A DNA stretch of 64,000 nucleotides from Acidobacteriota bacterium (lineage in GTDB: Bacteria; Acidobacteriota; Terriglobia; Acidiferrales; UBA7541). The notes below the pieces were generated by a model. It was given only the letters and a program-made list of their open reading frames with translations. It made no database searches and was not told the origin of the DNA. The stretch lies in NCBI GenBank assembly GCA_013289665.1, contig JABCZN010000001.1, positions 186,001-250,000 of the forward strand, in the 5' to 3' direction. The position numbers and the translations under genes are program-made. Positions 36,844 to 47,349 of the stretch are shown here, in pieces (position 1 is the first letter of the stretch; each line of letters begins with the position of its first letter).

Positions 36844-38658
36844 ATGGCAAAAACACGGCGAGAATTTTTGGCGGAAACGGCAGTTGGCTTGGCAGCAGCA
36901 GCGGCGAGCGCGGCAGGCGTTGCGCCAGCGGAAGCGCAAGACCCTACTCAGCAGCAGCCCGCGGGTGCGCCCCCCGCATTCGGCACCGGTCCCGGTGTTG
37001 GCCCTCAAGTTTCCGTCAATACCTTCACTGAAGCCGAAAAGCTAGTTCAAATCGAGCTCAGCAAGCCACAACTCGAAATGGCCGCCTCCAGCTGGCGCGG
37101 AAATCTCGCCTCGGTCTACGAGCGCCGCACCGGCCCCCACAAATTAGACTTGCCCTCGTCAGTCGCTCCCTACTCCAGTTGGAATCCCGTCCTCCCCGGA
37201 CGCAAAGCTGGCCCCGAACGCGACCAGTTCATCCGCAGCAAATCCGATCAGGGCCCGCTCCCCAAAAACGAAGATGAAATCGCCTTCGCTCCCGTCACCC
37301 GCCTCTCCCGCTGGGTAGAGACGCGCCAAATCACTTCCGAGCACCTCACGCAGATTTATCTAAAGCGCCTCGAGCAGTTCAATCCCAAGCTACGCTGTGT
37401 CATCACGCTCACCAAAGATCTGGCTCTCGCGCAGGCGAAGCAAGCCGATGCCGAAATCGCCGCCGGAAAATATCGTGGCCCGCTCCATGGCATCCCCTGG
37501 GGCGGAAAAGATCTTCTCGACACGGCAGGAATCCCCACCACCTATGGTGCGGAGCCATATCGAAACCGCATCCCAAAAGACGACGCCGCTGTAGTCAAAC
37601 GCCTGAACGCCGCGGGCGCCGTTCTCGTCGCAAAACTCAGCCTCGGCGCCCTCGCCCTCAACGACATCTGGTTCGGCGGCCAAACCGTGAATCCCTGGCT
37701 CCTCGAAGAAGGCGCGTCTGGATCCAGCGCCGGACCCGGCGCCGCCACGGCCGCGGGACTCGTTGGCTTTTCTATCGGCAGCGAAACCGGCGGCAGCATC
37801 GTTTCCCCCAGCATGCGCTGCGGCATCACCGGCTTGCGCCCCACCTACGGGCGCGTCCCGCGCACCGGCGCGATGACCCTCTGCTGGTCACTCGACAAAC
37901 TCGGCCCCATGACGCGTAGCGTCGAAGACGCGCTGCTCGTTCTCAACGCCATCTCCGGCCCCGATCCCGGCGATTTGCAAAGTGTCCCCAGCAAACTCGA
38001 CTACGACGCGGACGCCAGCATCAAAGGTATCCGCGTCGGCTATTTCCCCAAATGGATGAAAGAACCGCCCGCTACAGATGTAGACCGCGCCGCGCTGGAA
38101 ACAGTTAAAAAAGTCGGCATGGTGCCCGTGGAAGTTTCCATTCCCGACTGGCCTTATCAATCCCTAAATCTCATTCTCTTCGCCGAAGGCGCCGCCGCCT
38201 TCGAAGAGCTCACCCTAAGCGGCGAAGCCGACCAACTCAAAGTTCAAACCTACGACGCCTGGCCAAACCTCTTCCGCCAGTCGCGCTTCTTGTCCGCGGT
38301 GGATTTTGTGCAGACCGATCGCCTGCGCCGCAGGGTCGCTGAAGAAATGGCCCGCGTCTTTTCCGAAGTGGACCTGCTCCTCGTTCCCTCGCTCCGCGAC
38401 GAAATGCTCACCATCACCAACTTCACCGGCCAGCCTTCGCTCACCATGCGCGCCGGTTTCGTCGAAGTCGCCGAAGCCCGCACCGACTGGGCCCCGGACC
38501 CCAGCCGTCCCCTGCCAAAGTTTTCCCCGCCGCGCCGCGTTCCCCACGGCGTCACCCTGATCGGCCGCCTCTTCGAAGAAGGCACCCTCGGCCGCGCCGG
38601 CCTCGCTCTCGAGCGCGCCTTCAACGTCGTCGCCGAGCACCCAAAGGGATTCGAGTAG
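36844..38658 (+). CDS. Tat-exported amidase (amidase-signature family)
   Basis: MAKTRREFLAETAVGLAAAAASAAG Tat-like leader; GSSAGPGAATAAGLVGFSIGSETGGSIVSPS signature. Confidence 0.92.
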   Translation: MAKTRREFLAETAVGLAAAAASAAGVAPAEAQDPTQQQPAGAPPAFGTGPGVGPQVSVNTFTEAEKLVQIELSKPQLEMAASSWRGNLASVYERRTGPHKLDLPSSVAPYSSWNPVLPGRKAGPERDQFIRSKSDQGPLPKNEDEIAFAPVTRLSRWVETRQITSEHLTQIYLKRLEQFNPKLRCVITLTKDLALAQAKQADAEIAAGKYRGPLHGIPWGGKDLLDTAGIPTTYGAEPYRNRIPKDDAAVVKRLNAAGAVLVAKLSLGALALNDIWFGGQTVNPWLLEEGASGSSAGPGAATAAGLVGFSIGSETGGSIVSPSMRCGITGLRPTYGRVPRTGAMTLCWSLDKLGPMTRSVEDALLVLNAISGPDPGDLQSVPSKLDYDADASIKGIRVGYFPKWMKEPPATDVDRAALETVKKVGMVPVEVSIPDWPYQSLNLILFAEGAAAFEELTLSGEADQLKVQTYDAWPNLFRQSRFLSAVDFVQTDRLRRRVAEEMARVFSEVDLLLVPSLRDEMLTITNFTGQPSLTMRAGFVEVAEARTDWAPDPSRPLPKFSPPRRVPHGVTLIGRLFEEGTLGRAGLALERAFNVVAEHPKGFE

Positions 38659-38674
38659 CGTAAAAATTCCGAAC

Positions 38675-39127
38675 TTAGCCGGCAGGTGCTTTTGCGGGAG
38701 CCGCCGGCAAGTCATCCCTCACCTCAAACTCCACCACATCCCCCGCATACGACCCACCTGCGGCCGGCTTGTAGTACACAATCGTCCGGTGTCCCTCCAG
38801 GTAGTGGCAAAAATTAATGTGATCCTGCCCGTACCAGAGCGAGTCGGAGTATCCCCACAGATATCGCCCCGTGGAATGAAAGGTTAATGTTTGCCCACCC
38901 TGCGCAAGGCTGAGCGACCAGTTCGCATTGTCCCCGCACGTCGAGCCCTTCAGTATTCCCTCGGCCCGTAGAGTCTCCTTCGGATTCCAGTGCGGAACCA
39001 CCTCACCCGCCGGACGCTCCGATTCCGGCACGCTGTTCCAAAGCTCCACTGCTTCATTGTGGTCTGCCCCGAACCACCGGTCGGCCACAAACTTCGCGTA
39101 GTCCGCCGCCTGCCTTCCACGTCCCAT
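38675..39127 (-). CDS. Hypothetical protein downstream of P450
   Basis: MGRGRQAADYAKFVADRWFGADHNEAVELW...; coding-like, no recognised family; start uncertain. Confidence 0.5.
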   Translation of the reverse strand: MGRGRQAADYAKFVADRWFGADHNEAVELWNSVPESERPAGEVVPHWNPKETLRAEGILKGSTCGDNANWSLSLAQGGQTLTFHSTGRYLWGYSDSLWYGQDHINFCHYLEGHRTIVYYKPAAGGSYAGDVVEFEVRDDLPAAPAKAPAG

Positions 39128-39198
39128 CCGCAGCAGTACAGAGGAATTCGAATGCCAGCTAGAGAAGAGTTGAGATGTGTCATGCCCGCTCTTAAGAC

Positions 39199-40560
39199 TC
39201 AGGTGCGGCGATGCAACTGCATCGACAGCCCGTATTTCGGGCGCAGCGTGATGCTGAAAAATGGCGTAACCATCGCATCCGGCCCAAGCGTAAACCGATA
39301 GCGCTGCGCAATCGTCGCCAGCAGCAGCGTCGCCTCCATCATCGCGAATCCTGCGCCAATGCACACGCGCGGGCCTCCCCCAAAAGGGAAGTACGCGAAC
39401 CGCGGGATGCGCCCCTTTCGAATCGGGTCGTCGCGCCACCGCTCCGGGTCAAACCGTTCCGGATCCGGAAAAAACCGCGCATCGCGATGCGTCACCCACT
39501 GCATCATGAAAACATTTGTGCCCGCCCGAATGCGGTATCCGCCCACCTCAAAATCCCCCAATGCGCGCCGCCCGACTCCCCACGCCGGTGGATACAACCG
39601 CATCGATTCCTTGAGCACCATCTCCGTGTAGGGAAGCAGCGGCAAATCCGCCAGCGCCGGCGCCCGCCCGGCCAGCACTGAATCCAGTTCCGCGGCCAAT
39701 GCCTTCTCAACGTCCGGATATTGCGAAAGCAGATACCACGTCCACGTCAGCGCGTTCGCTGTCGTCTCGTGCCCCGCGATGAACAGCGTCATCACTTCTT
39801 CGCGCAATTGGTCGTCGCTCATGCGCTCGCCCCGTTCGTTCCGCGCGTCCAGCAGCCGTTGCAGCAAATCATTTGCCGGAGTCTTGCTCGCCCGCCGCTC
39901 CCGGATGATCGATAGGACGATGTTGTCGAGCCGCTTCTTCGAACGCATCAGACGCGGCGTTTTCGGAATCGGAAAGCGGTCCGGCAGCAAAAAAGAAAGC
40001 GCCGCCTGCGTGAAAAACCTCTCCATCACTGCAGTCACTTCCTCGCCAATCGTCTGCGCTTCGTGGCCAACTTTCGCGCCAAACAGCGCTTTCGCTACGA
40101 TGTCCAGCGCCAGCTCCCCCATCTCATGGTGCAGGTCGCGGTTCTCCCCATCCTTCCAGCGAGCCAAGTGCGCCGCCGCCGAATCGGCCATAATTTCCGC
40201 ATAGATTGCGATATTTTCATGCCGAAACCCGGGCTGGACCAGTTGCCGCTGCCCTTGCCACGAAGCCCCTTCATTCGTCAGCAAACCATTGCCCAAAAAG
40301 AATTTAAACGCAGCGTAATCCCGCGATTTGTGAAAATTCGCCGCGTTCTTGACGAGCACGGCCTCAATGTAGTCTGGATGAGTAAGCTGGCAGATAGGAA
40401 CATGCAGAAAGCGGTAGCAGACAACGTCGCCATATTCCCGCGCGCAGCGTTCCGAATGCCCCGGCCAGCTGCGTGCCAATTCGCGCGCGCTCCCCAGCAA
40501 GAAATTTTCCTTCGGCCCCGGAGGCGAGGGAAGTTGTGAAGCCATCACCGCGTGCGCCAT
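39199..40560 (-). CDS. Cytochrome P450
   Basis: FIAGHETTANALTWTWYLL; ESMRLYPPAW; heme-binding FPFGGGPRVCIGAGFAMME. Confidence 0.96.
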   Translation of the reverse strand: MAHAVMASQLPSPPGPKENFLLGSARELARSWPGHSERCAREYGDVVCYRFLHVPICQLTHPDYIEAVLVKNAANFHKSRDYAAFKFFLGNGLLTNEGASWQGQRQLVQPGFRHENIAIYAEIMADSAAAHLARWKDGENRDLHHEMGELALDIVAKALFGAKVGHEAQTIGEEVTAVMERFFTQAALSFLLPDRFPIPKTPRLMRSKKRLDNIVLSIIRERRASKTPANDLLQRLLDARNERGERMSDDQLREEVMTLFIAGHETTANALTWTWYLLSQYPDVEKALAAELDSVLAGRAPALADLPLLPYTEMVLKESMRLYPPAWGVGRRALGDFEVGGYRIRAGTNVFMMQWVTHRDARFFPDPERFDPERWRDDPIRKGRIPRFAYFPFGGGPRVCIGAGFAMMEATLLLATIAQRYRFTLGPDAMVTPFFSITLRPKYGLSMQLHRRT

Positions 40561-40670
40561 CTCTAGAGTGTATCCTTTTGCGGCGCGCGGGAGAACCGGG
40601 GAGAACCGGCGGTGACCGGACACGACGCGCTTATTCGTCTATAATCCGCTGGAGCATTTCGGCCAGCGCA

Positions 40671-40694
40671 ACGGCCACCTTCAGGTGGCCCCGC
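40671..40694. repeat. Module B
   Basis: acggccaccttcaggtggccccgc. Confidence 0.75.
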
Positions 40695-40774
40695 TCTCTC
40701 GGTTGAGGGCCGAACCCGTATTCAGAACAATTACCAAAGATCTGTTTCGCCCGACCGGCGAGGGAGAGAGTCGG

Positions 40775-42763
40775 ATGATCTGTAGCGTATCGAACATCAG
40801 AGCTTGGGTGAGATTTCTGGCAACCGCAACTTTTGGAGTGCTTTTATCCATTTCCGCGCAGCTACCAATCGCAGCGCAGAAGAACGACAACTCGACTCTC
40901 CCCGGCGAAACGCCCGCCCATTTCCAGCCCGTCACCAGGGATTTCGACTTCGAACGCCGCGACGTAATGATCCTCATGCGCGACGGCGTAAAACTCCACA
41001 CGGTCATCCTCATACCCAGGGGCGCCAAAAACGCCCCCATCCTTCTCACTCGCACTCCCTACAACGCCGACGAACTGGTCAGCCACCGCGCCAGCTCGCA
41101 TCTCGGCCCCGTCCTTTGGGGCTACGACAACGCCACTGAAGTCATCGTCGAAGACGGCTACATCCGTGTCCTCCAGGACGTCCGTGGCAAGTACAACTCC
41201 GAAGGCGACTACGTAATGACACGCCCGCTTCACGGCCCGCTGAATCCTTCGCCCGTGGATCACTCCACCGACACCTACGACACCATTGACTGGCTCGTCA
41301 AAAATATTCCCGAAACCAACGGCAAAGTCGGAATCCTCGGAATTTCCTACGACGGCTTCACTCCGCTGATGGCGCTCGTCAATCCGCACCCAGCACTCAA
41401 AGTCGCCGTGCCGATGAATCCCATGGTCGACGGCTGGATGGGCGACGACTGGTTCCACAACGGCGCCTTCCGCCAGCAAAACCTGCCATACATCTACGAA
41501 CAGGAGGCCACCCAGAAGAACGAAGAGAAATGGTGGTCCGGCGTCCATGACGACTACGATCTTTATATGCGCGCGGGCTCGGCCGGCGAACTGGGCCGCG
41601 AACACGGCATGGAACAACTCGGCTTCTGGAAAAAACTGATCGAGCATCCCAGCTACGATTCCTGGTGGCAGCAACAGGCCATGGACAAAATTCTCGCCGC
41701 CCAGCCGCTCAAAGTTCCCACCATGGTTGTTGACAGCCTCTGGGATCAGGAGGATATCTACGGCGCTCCAGCTCTCTACAAGGCCCTCAAGCCCAAGGAC
41801 ACAGCCAACGACAAATTATTCCTCGTCCTCGGCCCGTGGCACCACGGCCAGGAAATCGAAGACGCCGGCACTCTGGGCGCACTGCATTTCAACAGCGACA
41901 CCGGCCTCTATTTCCGCCAGGAAATTCTTCGCCCATTCCTCGCTCGCTATCTGAAAGACGGCGCCCCGCAATCGGAAGTCGCGCCCGTAAACGCATTCGA
42001 AACCGGCACCAACCGCTGGCTGAAGCTGAGCAGTTGGCCTTCAGGCTGCCCATCCGGTTGCACCGTCAAACCCACGCCCCTGTATCTCGCCGCAGGACTG
42101 AGACTAAGTTTCGCCGCTCCCGGAAAAGACGACACGGCCTACGACGAGTACGTCTCCAATCCCGCCAAGCCTGTGCCATTCCGCGCGCGCCCGATTCAGC
42201 CAGTCGGCTACAGCGACGGAATGACCTGGGCCGAATGGCTTGTTGACGACCAGCGCGAAGCCTCCGGCCGCCCCGACGTGCTCACTTTCATTTCCGACGA
42301 ATTAAAAGAACCGCTCAAAATCAGCGGCCAACCCATCGCCAACTTGATCGCCTCCACCACCGGCACCGATTCCGACTGGGTCGTCAAACTCATTGACGTC
42401 TACCCCGACGAAGTCGCCGGCCAGCCTGCCATGGGCGGCTATGAACTGATGGTTGCCGCTGACATTTTCCGCGGCCGCTATCGCGAAAGTTTCGAAAATC
42501 CAAAATCCATTCCGCGCGACACTCCGCTCGTCTACCGCTTCGCCCTGCCAACGGCGAACCACGTCTTCTTGCCCGGCCACAAAGTAATGGTCCAGGTCCA
42601 ATCCAGTTGGTTCCCCCTCTACGATCGCAACCCGCAGACCTTCGTCCCCAACATCTTCTGGGCCAAGCCCGATGACTATCGCAAAGCCACCCAGCGCGTC
42701 TATCACACCCCGACCCAATTCAGCTTCATTGAATTACCAGTGGCCACCGCCAAAGAAAAGTAG
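40775..42763 (+). CDS. CocE/NonD family (X-Pro dipeptidyl-peptidase S15) hydrolase, secreted
   Basis: MRDGVKLHTVILIPRGAKNAPILLTRTPY; GISYDGFTPLMAL; VLGPWHHGQ. Confidence 0.9.
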   Translation: MICSVSNIRAWVRFLATATFGVLLSISAQLPIAAQKNDNSTLPGETPAHFQPVTRDFDFERRDVMILMRDGVKLHTVILIPRGAKNAPILLTRTPYNADELVSHRASSHLGPVLWGYDNATEVIVEDGYIRVLQDVRGKYNSEGDYVMTRPLHGPLNPSPVDHSTDTYDTIDWLVKNIPETNGKVGILGISYDGFTPLMALVNPHPALKVAVPMNPMVDGWMGDDWFHNGAFRQQNLPYIYEQEATQKNEEKWWSGVHDDYDLYMRAGSAGELGREHGMEQLGFWKKLIEHPSYDSWWQQQAMDKILAAQPLKVPTMVVDSLWDQEDIYGAPALYKALKPKDTANDKLFLVLGPWHHGQEIEDAGTLGALHFNSDTGLYFRQEILRPFLARYLKDGAPQSEVAPVNAFETGTNRWLKLSSWPSGCPSGCTVKPTPLYLAAGLRLSFAAPGKDDTAYDEYVSNPAKPVPFRARPIQPVGYSDGMTWAEWLVDDQREASGRPDVLTFISDELKEPLKISGQPIANLIASTTGTDSDWVVKLIDVYPDEVAGQPAMGGYELMVAADIFRGRYRESFENPKSIPRDTPLVYRFALPTANHVFLPGHKVMVQVQSSWFPLYDRNPQTFVPNIFWAKPDDYRKATQRVYHTPTQFSFIELPVATAKEK

Positions 42764-42840
42764 CATAGGCTTTAGCCTGTGTTCTTCGCTTACTCCTGCC
42801 TTTGTGGGGCGGCTTTGGGCCGCCTCTTGGGTTTCCCCAA
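42761..42840. repeat. Composite: module D + module C-like + linker
   Basis: tagcataggctttagcctgtgttcttcgcttactcctgcctttgtggggcggctttgggccgcctcttgggtttcccc. Confidence 0.78.
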
Positions 42841-42861
42841 ATCCGGTCTCGACCACTACCT

Positions 42862-44298
42862 TCAAATCCTCTGCCCTTTCCACTTCCCCCTCCGAAACAA
42901 CAAAATCCCCGCCAACGCAATCGCGCACTCCGCCACCACAATCGAAACATACGCTCCTTTCGCCTGCCATCCCACCCGCAGCGCCAGGAAATAAGCCAAG
43001 GGAATCTCCAGCAACCAGAACCCAAAAAAATTCACCACCGTCGGCGTCACCGTATCTCCCGCCCCGTTAAACGCCTGCAGCATCACCATCCCATACGCGT
43101 ACCCAATATTTCCGTAACTTAAAATCCGCAGGCACGAAGCCGCCAGCGGCACCACCTCCGGGTCCTGCGTGAACAGCCGCACCACCGGCGTGGCATAAAT
43201 CAAAAAGAAAACCCCAATCACGCCCATAAAAATCATGTTGTAAAATCCGGTCCGCCAAACGGAAATCTCCGCCCGCTCCGGCTGCCGCGCCCCCAGGTTT
43301 TGCCCCACCAGAGTCGCCGCGGCGTTGCTCAACCCCCACGACGGCATCAAAATGAAAATCAAAATTCGAATCGCGATGGTATACCCCGCTAAGGCCGCCG
43401 ATCCAAACACGCTGATAATCCGCACCAGCCCAATCCAGCTGGTATGCGCAATCGCAAACTGCAGAATCCCCGTCAGCGATACCCGCACCAGCCGGAACAG
43501 CACTTGAAAATCCAGCCGAATCTGCGAAGTAAGAATCCGAATGCGCTCCGTCCCGCGCAACAGCCGGTAAAACTGATAAAGCACGCCGATGCTTCGCCCG
43601 GTAAACGTGGCCACCGCCGCGCCCGTCACGCCGAGCTTCGGAAACGGCCCAATCCCAAAAATGAAGCACGGGTCCAGAATCAAATTGATAATGTTCGAGA
43701 CCCATAGCAATCGCATCGCAACGGCCGCATCGCCCGCGCCGCGAAAGATGGCATTGTTCAAAAACAAAAGCAGCACCACGCCGCTTCCGCCCAGCGCAAT
43801 CCGCGCGTACCCGCTGCCTGTCGCCACAATCGCCGGCGAGGCCCCCATCAACCGCAGCAGATCGCTCGCATAAATCCAGCTCGGGATGCCCACGATCGCC
43901 GACACGCCCAAACCCAAAAAAATCGCCTGGGCCCCAGCCACGGCCGCGCCCTCCGGATCTTTTTCTCCAACCCGCCGTGCCACCATCGCCGTCGTCGAGA
44001 GGCTCAGCCCCAATCCCACGGCAAACACCAGGCTCAGCAACGACTCCGTCAAGCCCACTGTCGCCACCGCATCCGCGCCCAGCCGTCCCACCCAGAAAAC
44101 GTCCACCACCGCAAACAGCGATTCCAGCACCATTTCCAGCACCATCGGAATGGCCAGCAAGAGAATCGCTCGATTCAAGCTCCCGGTCGTGAAGTCCTGA
44201 TGCGACCCGCGAATCGCTTCGCGAATCGAACTCCACAACCCGGGTGGAACTCCAGCCACCGCCTCAGCATCCGGTTGTTGATAGTCCTGTACCGACAT
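42862..44298 (-). CDS. MATE family efflux transporter
   Basis: GSLNRAILLLAIPMVLEMVLESLFAVVDVFWVGRLGADAVATVGL; twelve-TM pattern. Confidence 0.93.
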   Translation of the reverse strand: MSVQDYQQPDAEAVAGVPPGLWSSIREAIRGSHQDFTTGSLNRAILLLAIPMVLEMVLESLFAVVDVFWVGRLGADAVATVGLTESLLSLVFAVGLGLSLSTTAMVARRVGEKDPEGAAVAGAQAIFLGLGVSAIVGIPSWIYASDLLRLMGASPAIVATGSGYARIALGGSGVVLLLFLNNAIFRGAGDAAVAMRLLWVSNIINLILDPCFIFGIGPFPKLGVTGAAVATFTGRSIGVLYQFYRLLRGTERIRILTSQIRLDFQVLFRLVRVSLTGILQFAIAHTSWIGLVRIISVFGSAALAGYTIAIRILIFILMPSWGLSNAAATLVGQNLGARQPERAEISVWRTGFYNMIFMGVIGVFFLIYATPVVRLFTQDPEVVPLAASCLRILSYGNIGYAYGMVMLQAFNGAGDTVTPTVVNFFGFWLLEIPLAYFLALRVGWQAKGAYVSIVVAECAIALAGILLFRRGKWKGQRI

Positions 44299-44566
44299 GG
44301 ATACCTGCACGGTCTGCGCAAACGCGGCCAAAAACGCCGGCGACGGCGCGGGAAAATGGTTAGTACAAAAACGGGGAAACGAGGGTTCCGCAGGCGACGC
44401 GGCTTTAGAGGACAGCGACCATAAGTGCGAGGAACATTGTTCGATCCTTGTGGCGCTCTTCGCACGCGCCTTGAAGTAAAGTGTTCCGGAGGTAAGTATA
44501 CATAGTCCGCCAAAGCCGTGCCAACAAGAATTTGCTCATGGGCAAGCGTCTTCCAGGGGAGCTTAG

Positions 44567-45727
44567 GTGCAAAACTTCGATGCGATCGTTCTAGGCGGCG
44601 GCGCGGCCGGCCTGATGTGCGCCATCGAAGCGGGAAGACGCGGCCGCCGCATCCTGCTCCTGGAGCGTGCCGAGAAAATCGGCAAGAAAATCCTTATCTC
44701 CGGCGGCGGCCGCTGCAACTTCACGAATCTCCACACCCAGCCGAAGCACTTTCTCTCCGAAAATCCTGACTTCGCCAAGTCGGCCCTCGCGCGCTATACC
44801 CCCGCCGATTTCATCGCCCTGGTCGAAAAACACGGAATCCCCTATCACGAGAAAACCCTCGGCCAGCTTTTCTGCGACCACTCGGCAATCGAGATCATCA
44901 CAATGCTCGAATCCGAATGCCGCGCCGCCAATGTGAAAATCGCCCTGGATGCTGAGGTCAGCGAAGTCCGCCGCGACACCGCCTTCGCCGTCCGCACCGA
45001 CGCAACCGAATATCGCGCGCCTGCACTCGTCGTCGCCACCGGCGGAATCTCCATCCCCAAAATGGGCGCCACCGGCTTCGGCTACAATCTCGCCCGCCAG
45101 TTCGGCTTGAACATCATCAATCCCCGCCCGGCTCTCGTCCCCCTGGTCTTTCATCCGGCCGACCGCAAACGCTACGGCGACCTCGCCGGCGTCTCAACCG
45201 AAGTCATCGCCTCAGCAGGGAAGTCCAACTTCCGCGAAAAAATGCTGTTCACCCACCGTGGCCTGAGCGGCCCCGCAATCTTGCAAGTTTCCAGCTATTG
45301 GAAAGAAGGTGAAGCGCTGCAAATCGATCTAGCCCCTGGCGGCGACGCCACCCAAAAAATTCGTGAAGCCGGCACGCGCACCAGTACCGCAGCGGAAAAG
45401 GCTCTCCACGAATTTCTCCCGAACCGCCTGGCCGAACGGTGGCTCCAATTTCACCCGCCGAAAGCCTGGACCAACATTGCCCTCGATGCTTTCGAAAGGG
45501 AATTGCACACCTGGAACATCCGCCCCGCCGGAACCGAGGGCTACGAAAAAGCCGAAGTCACTGCTGGCGGCGTGGACACCGCCGAACTCTCCAGTAAGAC
45601 CATGGAGGCCAGGAGAGTCCCCGGTCTCTTCTTCATCGGCGAAGTCGTCGACGTCACCGGCCACCTGGGCGGCTTCAATTTCCAGTGGGCCTGGGCCTCG
45701 GCCGCCGCAGCGGGCCGGTCACTCTAA
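44567..45727 (+). CDS. BaiN/HI0933-like flavoprotein (NAD(P)/FAD-dependent oxidoreductase)
   Basis: FDAIVLGGGAAGLMCAIEAGRRGRRILLLERAEKIGKKILISGGGRCNFTN; ...VTAGGVDTAELSSKTMEARRVPGLFFIGEVVDVTGHLGGFNFQWAWASA. Confidence 0.94.
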   Translation: MQNFDAIVLGGGAAGLMCAIEAGRRGRRILLLERAEKIGKKILISGGGRCNFTNLHTQPKHFLSENPDFAKSALARYTPADFIALVEKHGIPYHEKTLGQLFCDHSAIEIITMLESECRAANVKIALDAEVSEVRRDTAFAVRTDATEYRAPALVVATGGISIPKMGATGFGYNLARQFGLNIINPRPALVPLVFHPADRKRYGDLAGVSTEVIASAGKSNFREKMLFTHRGLSGPAILQVSSYWKEGEALQIDLAPGGDATQKIREAGTRTSTAAEKALHEFLPNRLAERWLQFHPPKAWTNIALDAFERELHTWNIRPAGTEGYEKAEVTAGGVDTAELSSKTMEARRVPGLFFIGEVVDVTGHLGGFNFQWAWASAAAAGRSL

Positions 45728-45730
45728 TTT

Positions 45731-45990
45731 TGAGTGCGAGAGCGAAGCTCTCGCTTTCGCGGCCCAATTCCCACGACAAAACAATCGGGATAAACGCACT
45801 CGCGTTTCCCACGCTCTTGCCTTTGTGGGGGCGGGACTTGCCCCGCCCTCTTGGGTTATTCCTGCCTTTGTAGCGGCCGTCTTCCGAGGTCCGCGTTTGG
45901 GACTCCGGATGCACTTGAGGACCGGGCGCCTTTCTCTTTCTCCGGACTCTCTTGCGCTTGTAGGGCCCGCCTTCTGAGGCAGGCCGTCTT
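45731..45990. repeat. Extended mosaic: modules E, C, F, F with linkers
   Basis: tgagtgcgagagcgaagctctcgctttcgcgg ... tttgtgggggcgggacttgccccgccctcttgggttattcctgcctttgtagcggccgtcttccgaggtccgc ... cttgtagggcccgccttctgaggcaggcc. Confidence 0.85.
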
Positions 45991-46047
45991 GCAGCGAGTT
46001 TGACTCCAACGGATGCTCGCCGATAGTATCAATTCAGGTCTGCAGAA

Positions 46048-47226
46048 ATGAAACACGCCTATTTCGACTGCTTCAGCGGCATCAGCGGCGATATGACTCT
46101 CGGCGCCCTCCTCGACGCGGGTGTGCCTGTCGAAGAATTGCGCAGCGAGTTGCAGGGCCTCAGTCTCCCGGGCTGGGATCTGACCGCCGAAAAAGTCTGG
46201 AAAAACGGCATGGCGGCAACTTTCGCAAAAGTGCGCGTGCAAGACACCCAAACCCATCGCTCGCTCAGCACAATTCTCAGCATTATCGAAAAATCCACCC
46301 TCGCTCCTACTGTCAAAGCCCCCGCCGCCGCCATCTTCACCAAACTGGGCCAAGCCGAAGCCGCGGTCCACGACGTCCCCCTCGAAAAAATCCATTTCCA
46401 CGAGGTCGGCGCTCTGGACGCCATCGTGGACATCGTCGGCGCGTGCATCGGATTCTCCGCGCTCGGACTCGAATCCTTTGCCTGTTCCGCGCTAAACGTC
46501 GGCGGCGGCACCGCAAGAATGGCTCACGGCATCTTGCCCGTCCCAGCCCCTGCAACCGCACGTCTCCTCCTCGGCAAGCCCACCTATTCCAGCGGTGTTC
46601 AAAAAGAATTGGTCACGCCCACCGGCGCGGCCATCGTCGCCACGCTCTGCACCTCTTTCGGCCCTCAGCCACCCATGACCGTCAACGCAATCGGCTACGG
46701 CGCGGGCACCACCGATCTCGAAGGCCAGCCCAACGTCCTCCGCCTGATGGTTGGCGAAGCCGCCGAAAAATGCGCCGCTGCGGAATCCGAGACCATCCGC
46801 GTCCTCGAAGCCAATCTCGACGACATGAATCCCCAAATCTACGGCTACTTCCTCGAAAAGGCCCTCGCCGCAGGTGCGCTCGACGTCTTTGCCACTCCTG
46901 TCCAAATGAAAAAGAACCGCCCCGGCATGTTGGTCACCGTCCTCAGCACACCCGAAGACGAAGCCAAGTTCCACGAAATGCTCTTCGCGGAAACCACCAC
47001 CCTCGGCGTCCGCACCTACACCGCCGAGCGCCGCGTTCTCGCCCGCCAGTGGGAAACCGTGCGTACCACTTTCGGCGAAGTCCGCATCAAAGTGGCCCGG
47101 CTCAACGGCCACATCCGCCAGGCATCGCCCGAATTCGAGGATTGCCGTAAACTGGCAGAAGCAAAAAACGTGCCTCTTCAGCGGGTAATGGACGAAGCCA
47201 TGCGCACGTGGTCAGACAAAACCTGA
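46048..47226 (+). CDS. larC: Nickel-pincer cofactor biosynthesis protein LarC (DUF111)
   Basis: AYFDCFSGISGDMTLGALLDAGV; KIHFHEVGALDAIVDIVGACIG; EANLDDMNPQIYGYFLEKALAAGALDVFATPVQMKKNRPG. Confidence 0.94.
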   Translation: MKHAYFDCFSGISGDMTLGALLDAGVPVEELRSELQGLSLPGWDLTAEKVWKNGMAATFAKVRVQDTQTHRSLSTILSIIEKSTLAPTVKAPAAAIFTKLGQAEAAVHDVPLEKIHFHEVGALDAIVDIVGACIGFSALGLESFACSALNVGGGTARMAHGILPVPAPATARLLLGKPTYSSGVQKELVTPTGAAIVATLCTSFGPQPPMTVNAIGYGAGTTDLEGQPNVLRLMVGEAAEKCAAAESETIRVLEANLDDMNPQIYGYFLEKALAAGALDVFATPVQMKKNRPGMLVTVLSTPEDEAKFHEMLFAETTTLGVRTYTAERRVLARQWETVRTTFGEVRIKVARLNGHIRQASPEFEDCRKLAEAKNVPLQRVMDEAMRTWSDKT

Positions 47227-47253
47227 GTACGAAGCAGTCTTTCTTTTTAAATT

Positions 47254-47320
47254 CTTGAACTTCTGGACTCTTGAACTTTTTGACTTTGAACTTTTAGCTT
47301 TTGACTTCAGACTTAGGACT
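47254..47320. repeat. Degenerate T/A-rich tandem repeat (ttgaactttttgact-like)
   Basis: ttcttgaacttctggactcttgaactttttgactttgaacttttagcttttgacttcagacttaggac. Confidence 0.75.
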
Positions 47321-47349
47321 GAAAAAATCGCCAATCACACAGAGCCCGA

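Noticed and set aside
39199-42763. Secondary-metabolite cluster around the P450, amidase and S15 hydrolase
   Set aside because: No NRPS/PKS/terpene core gene nearby; adjacency alone is insufficient.
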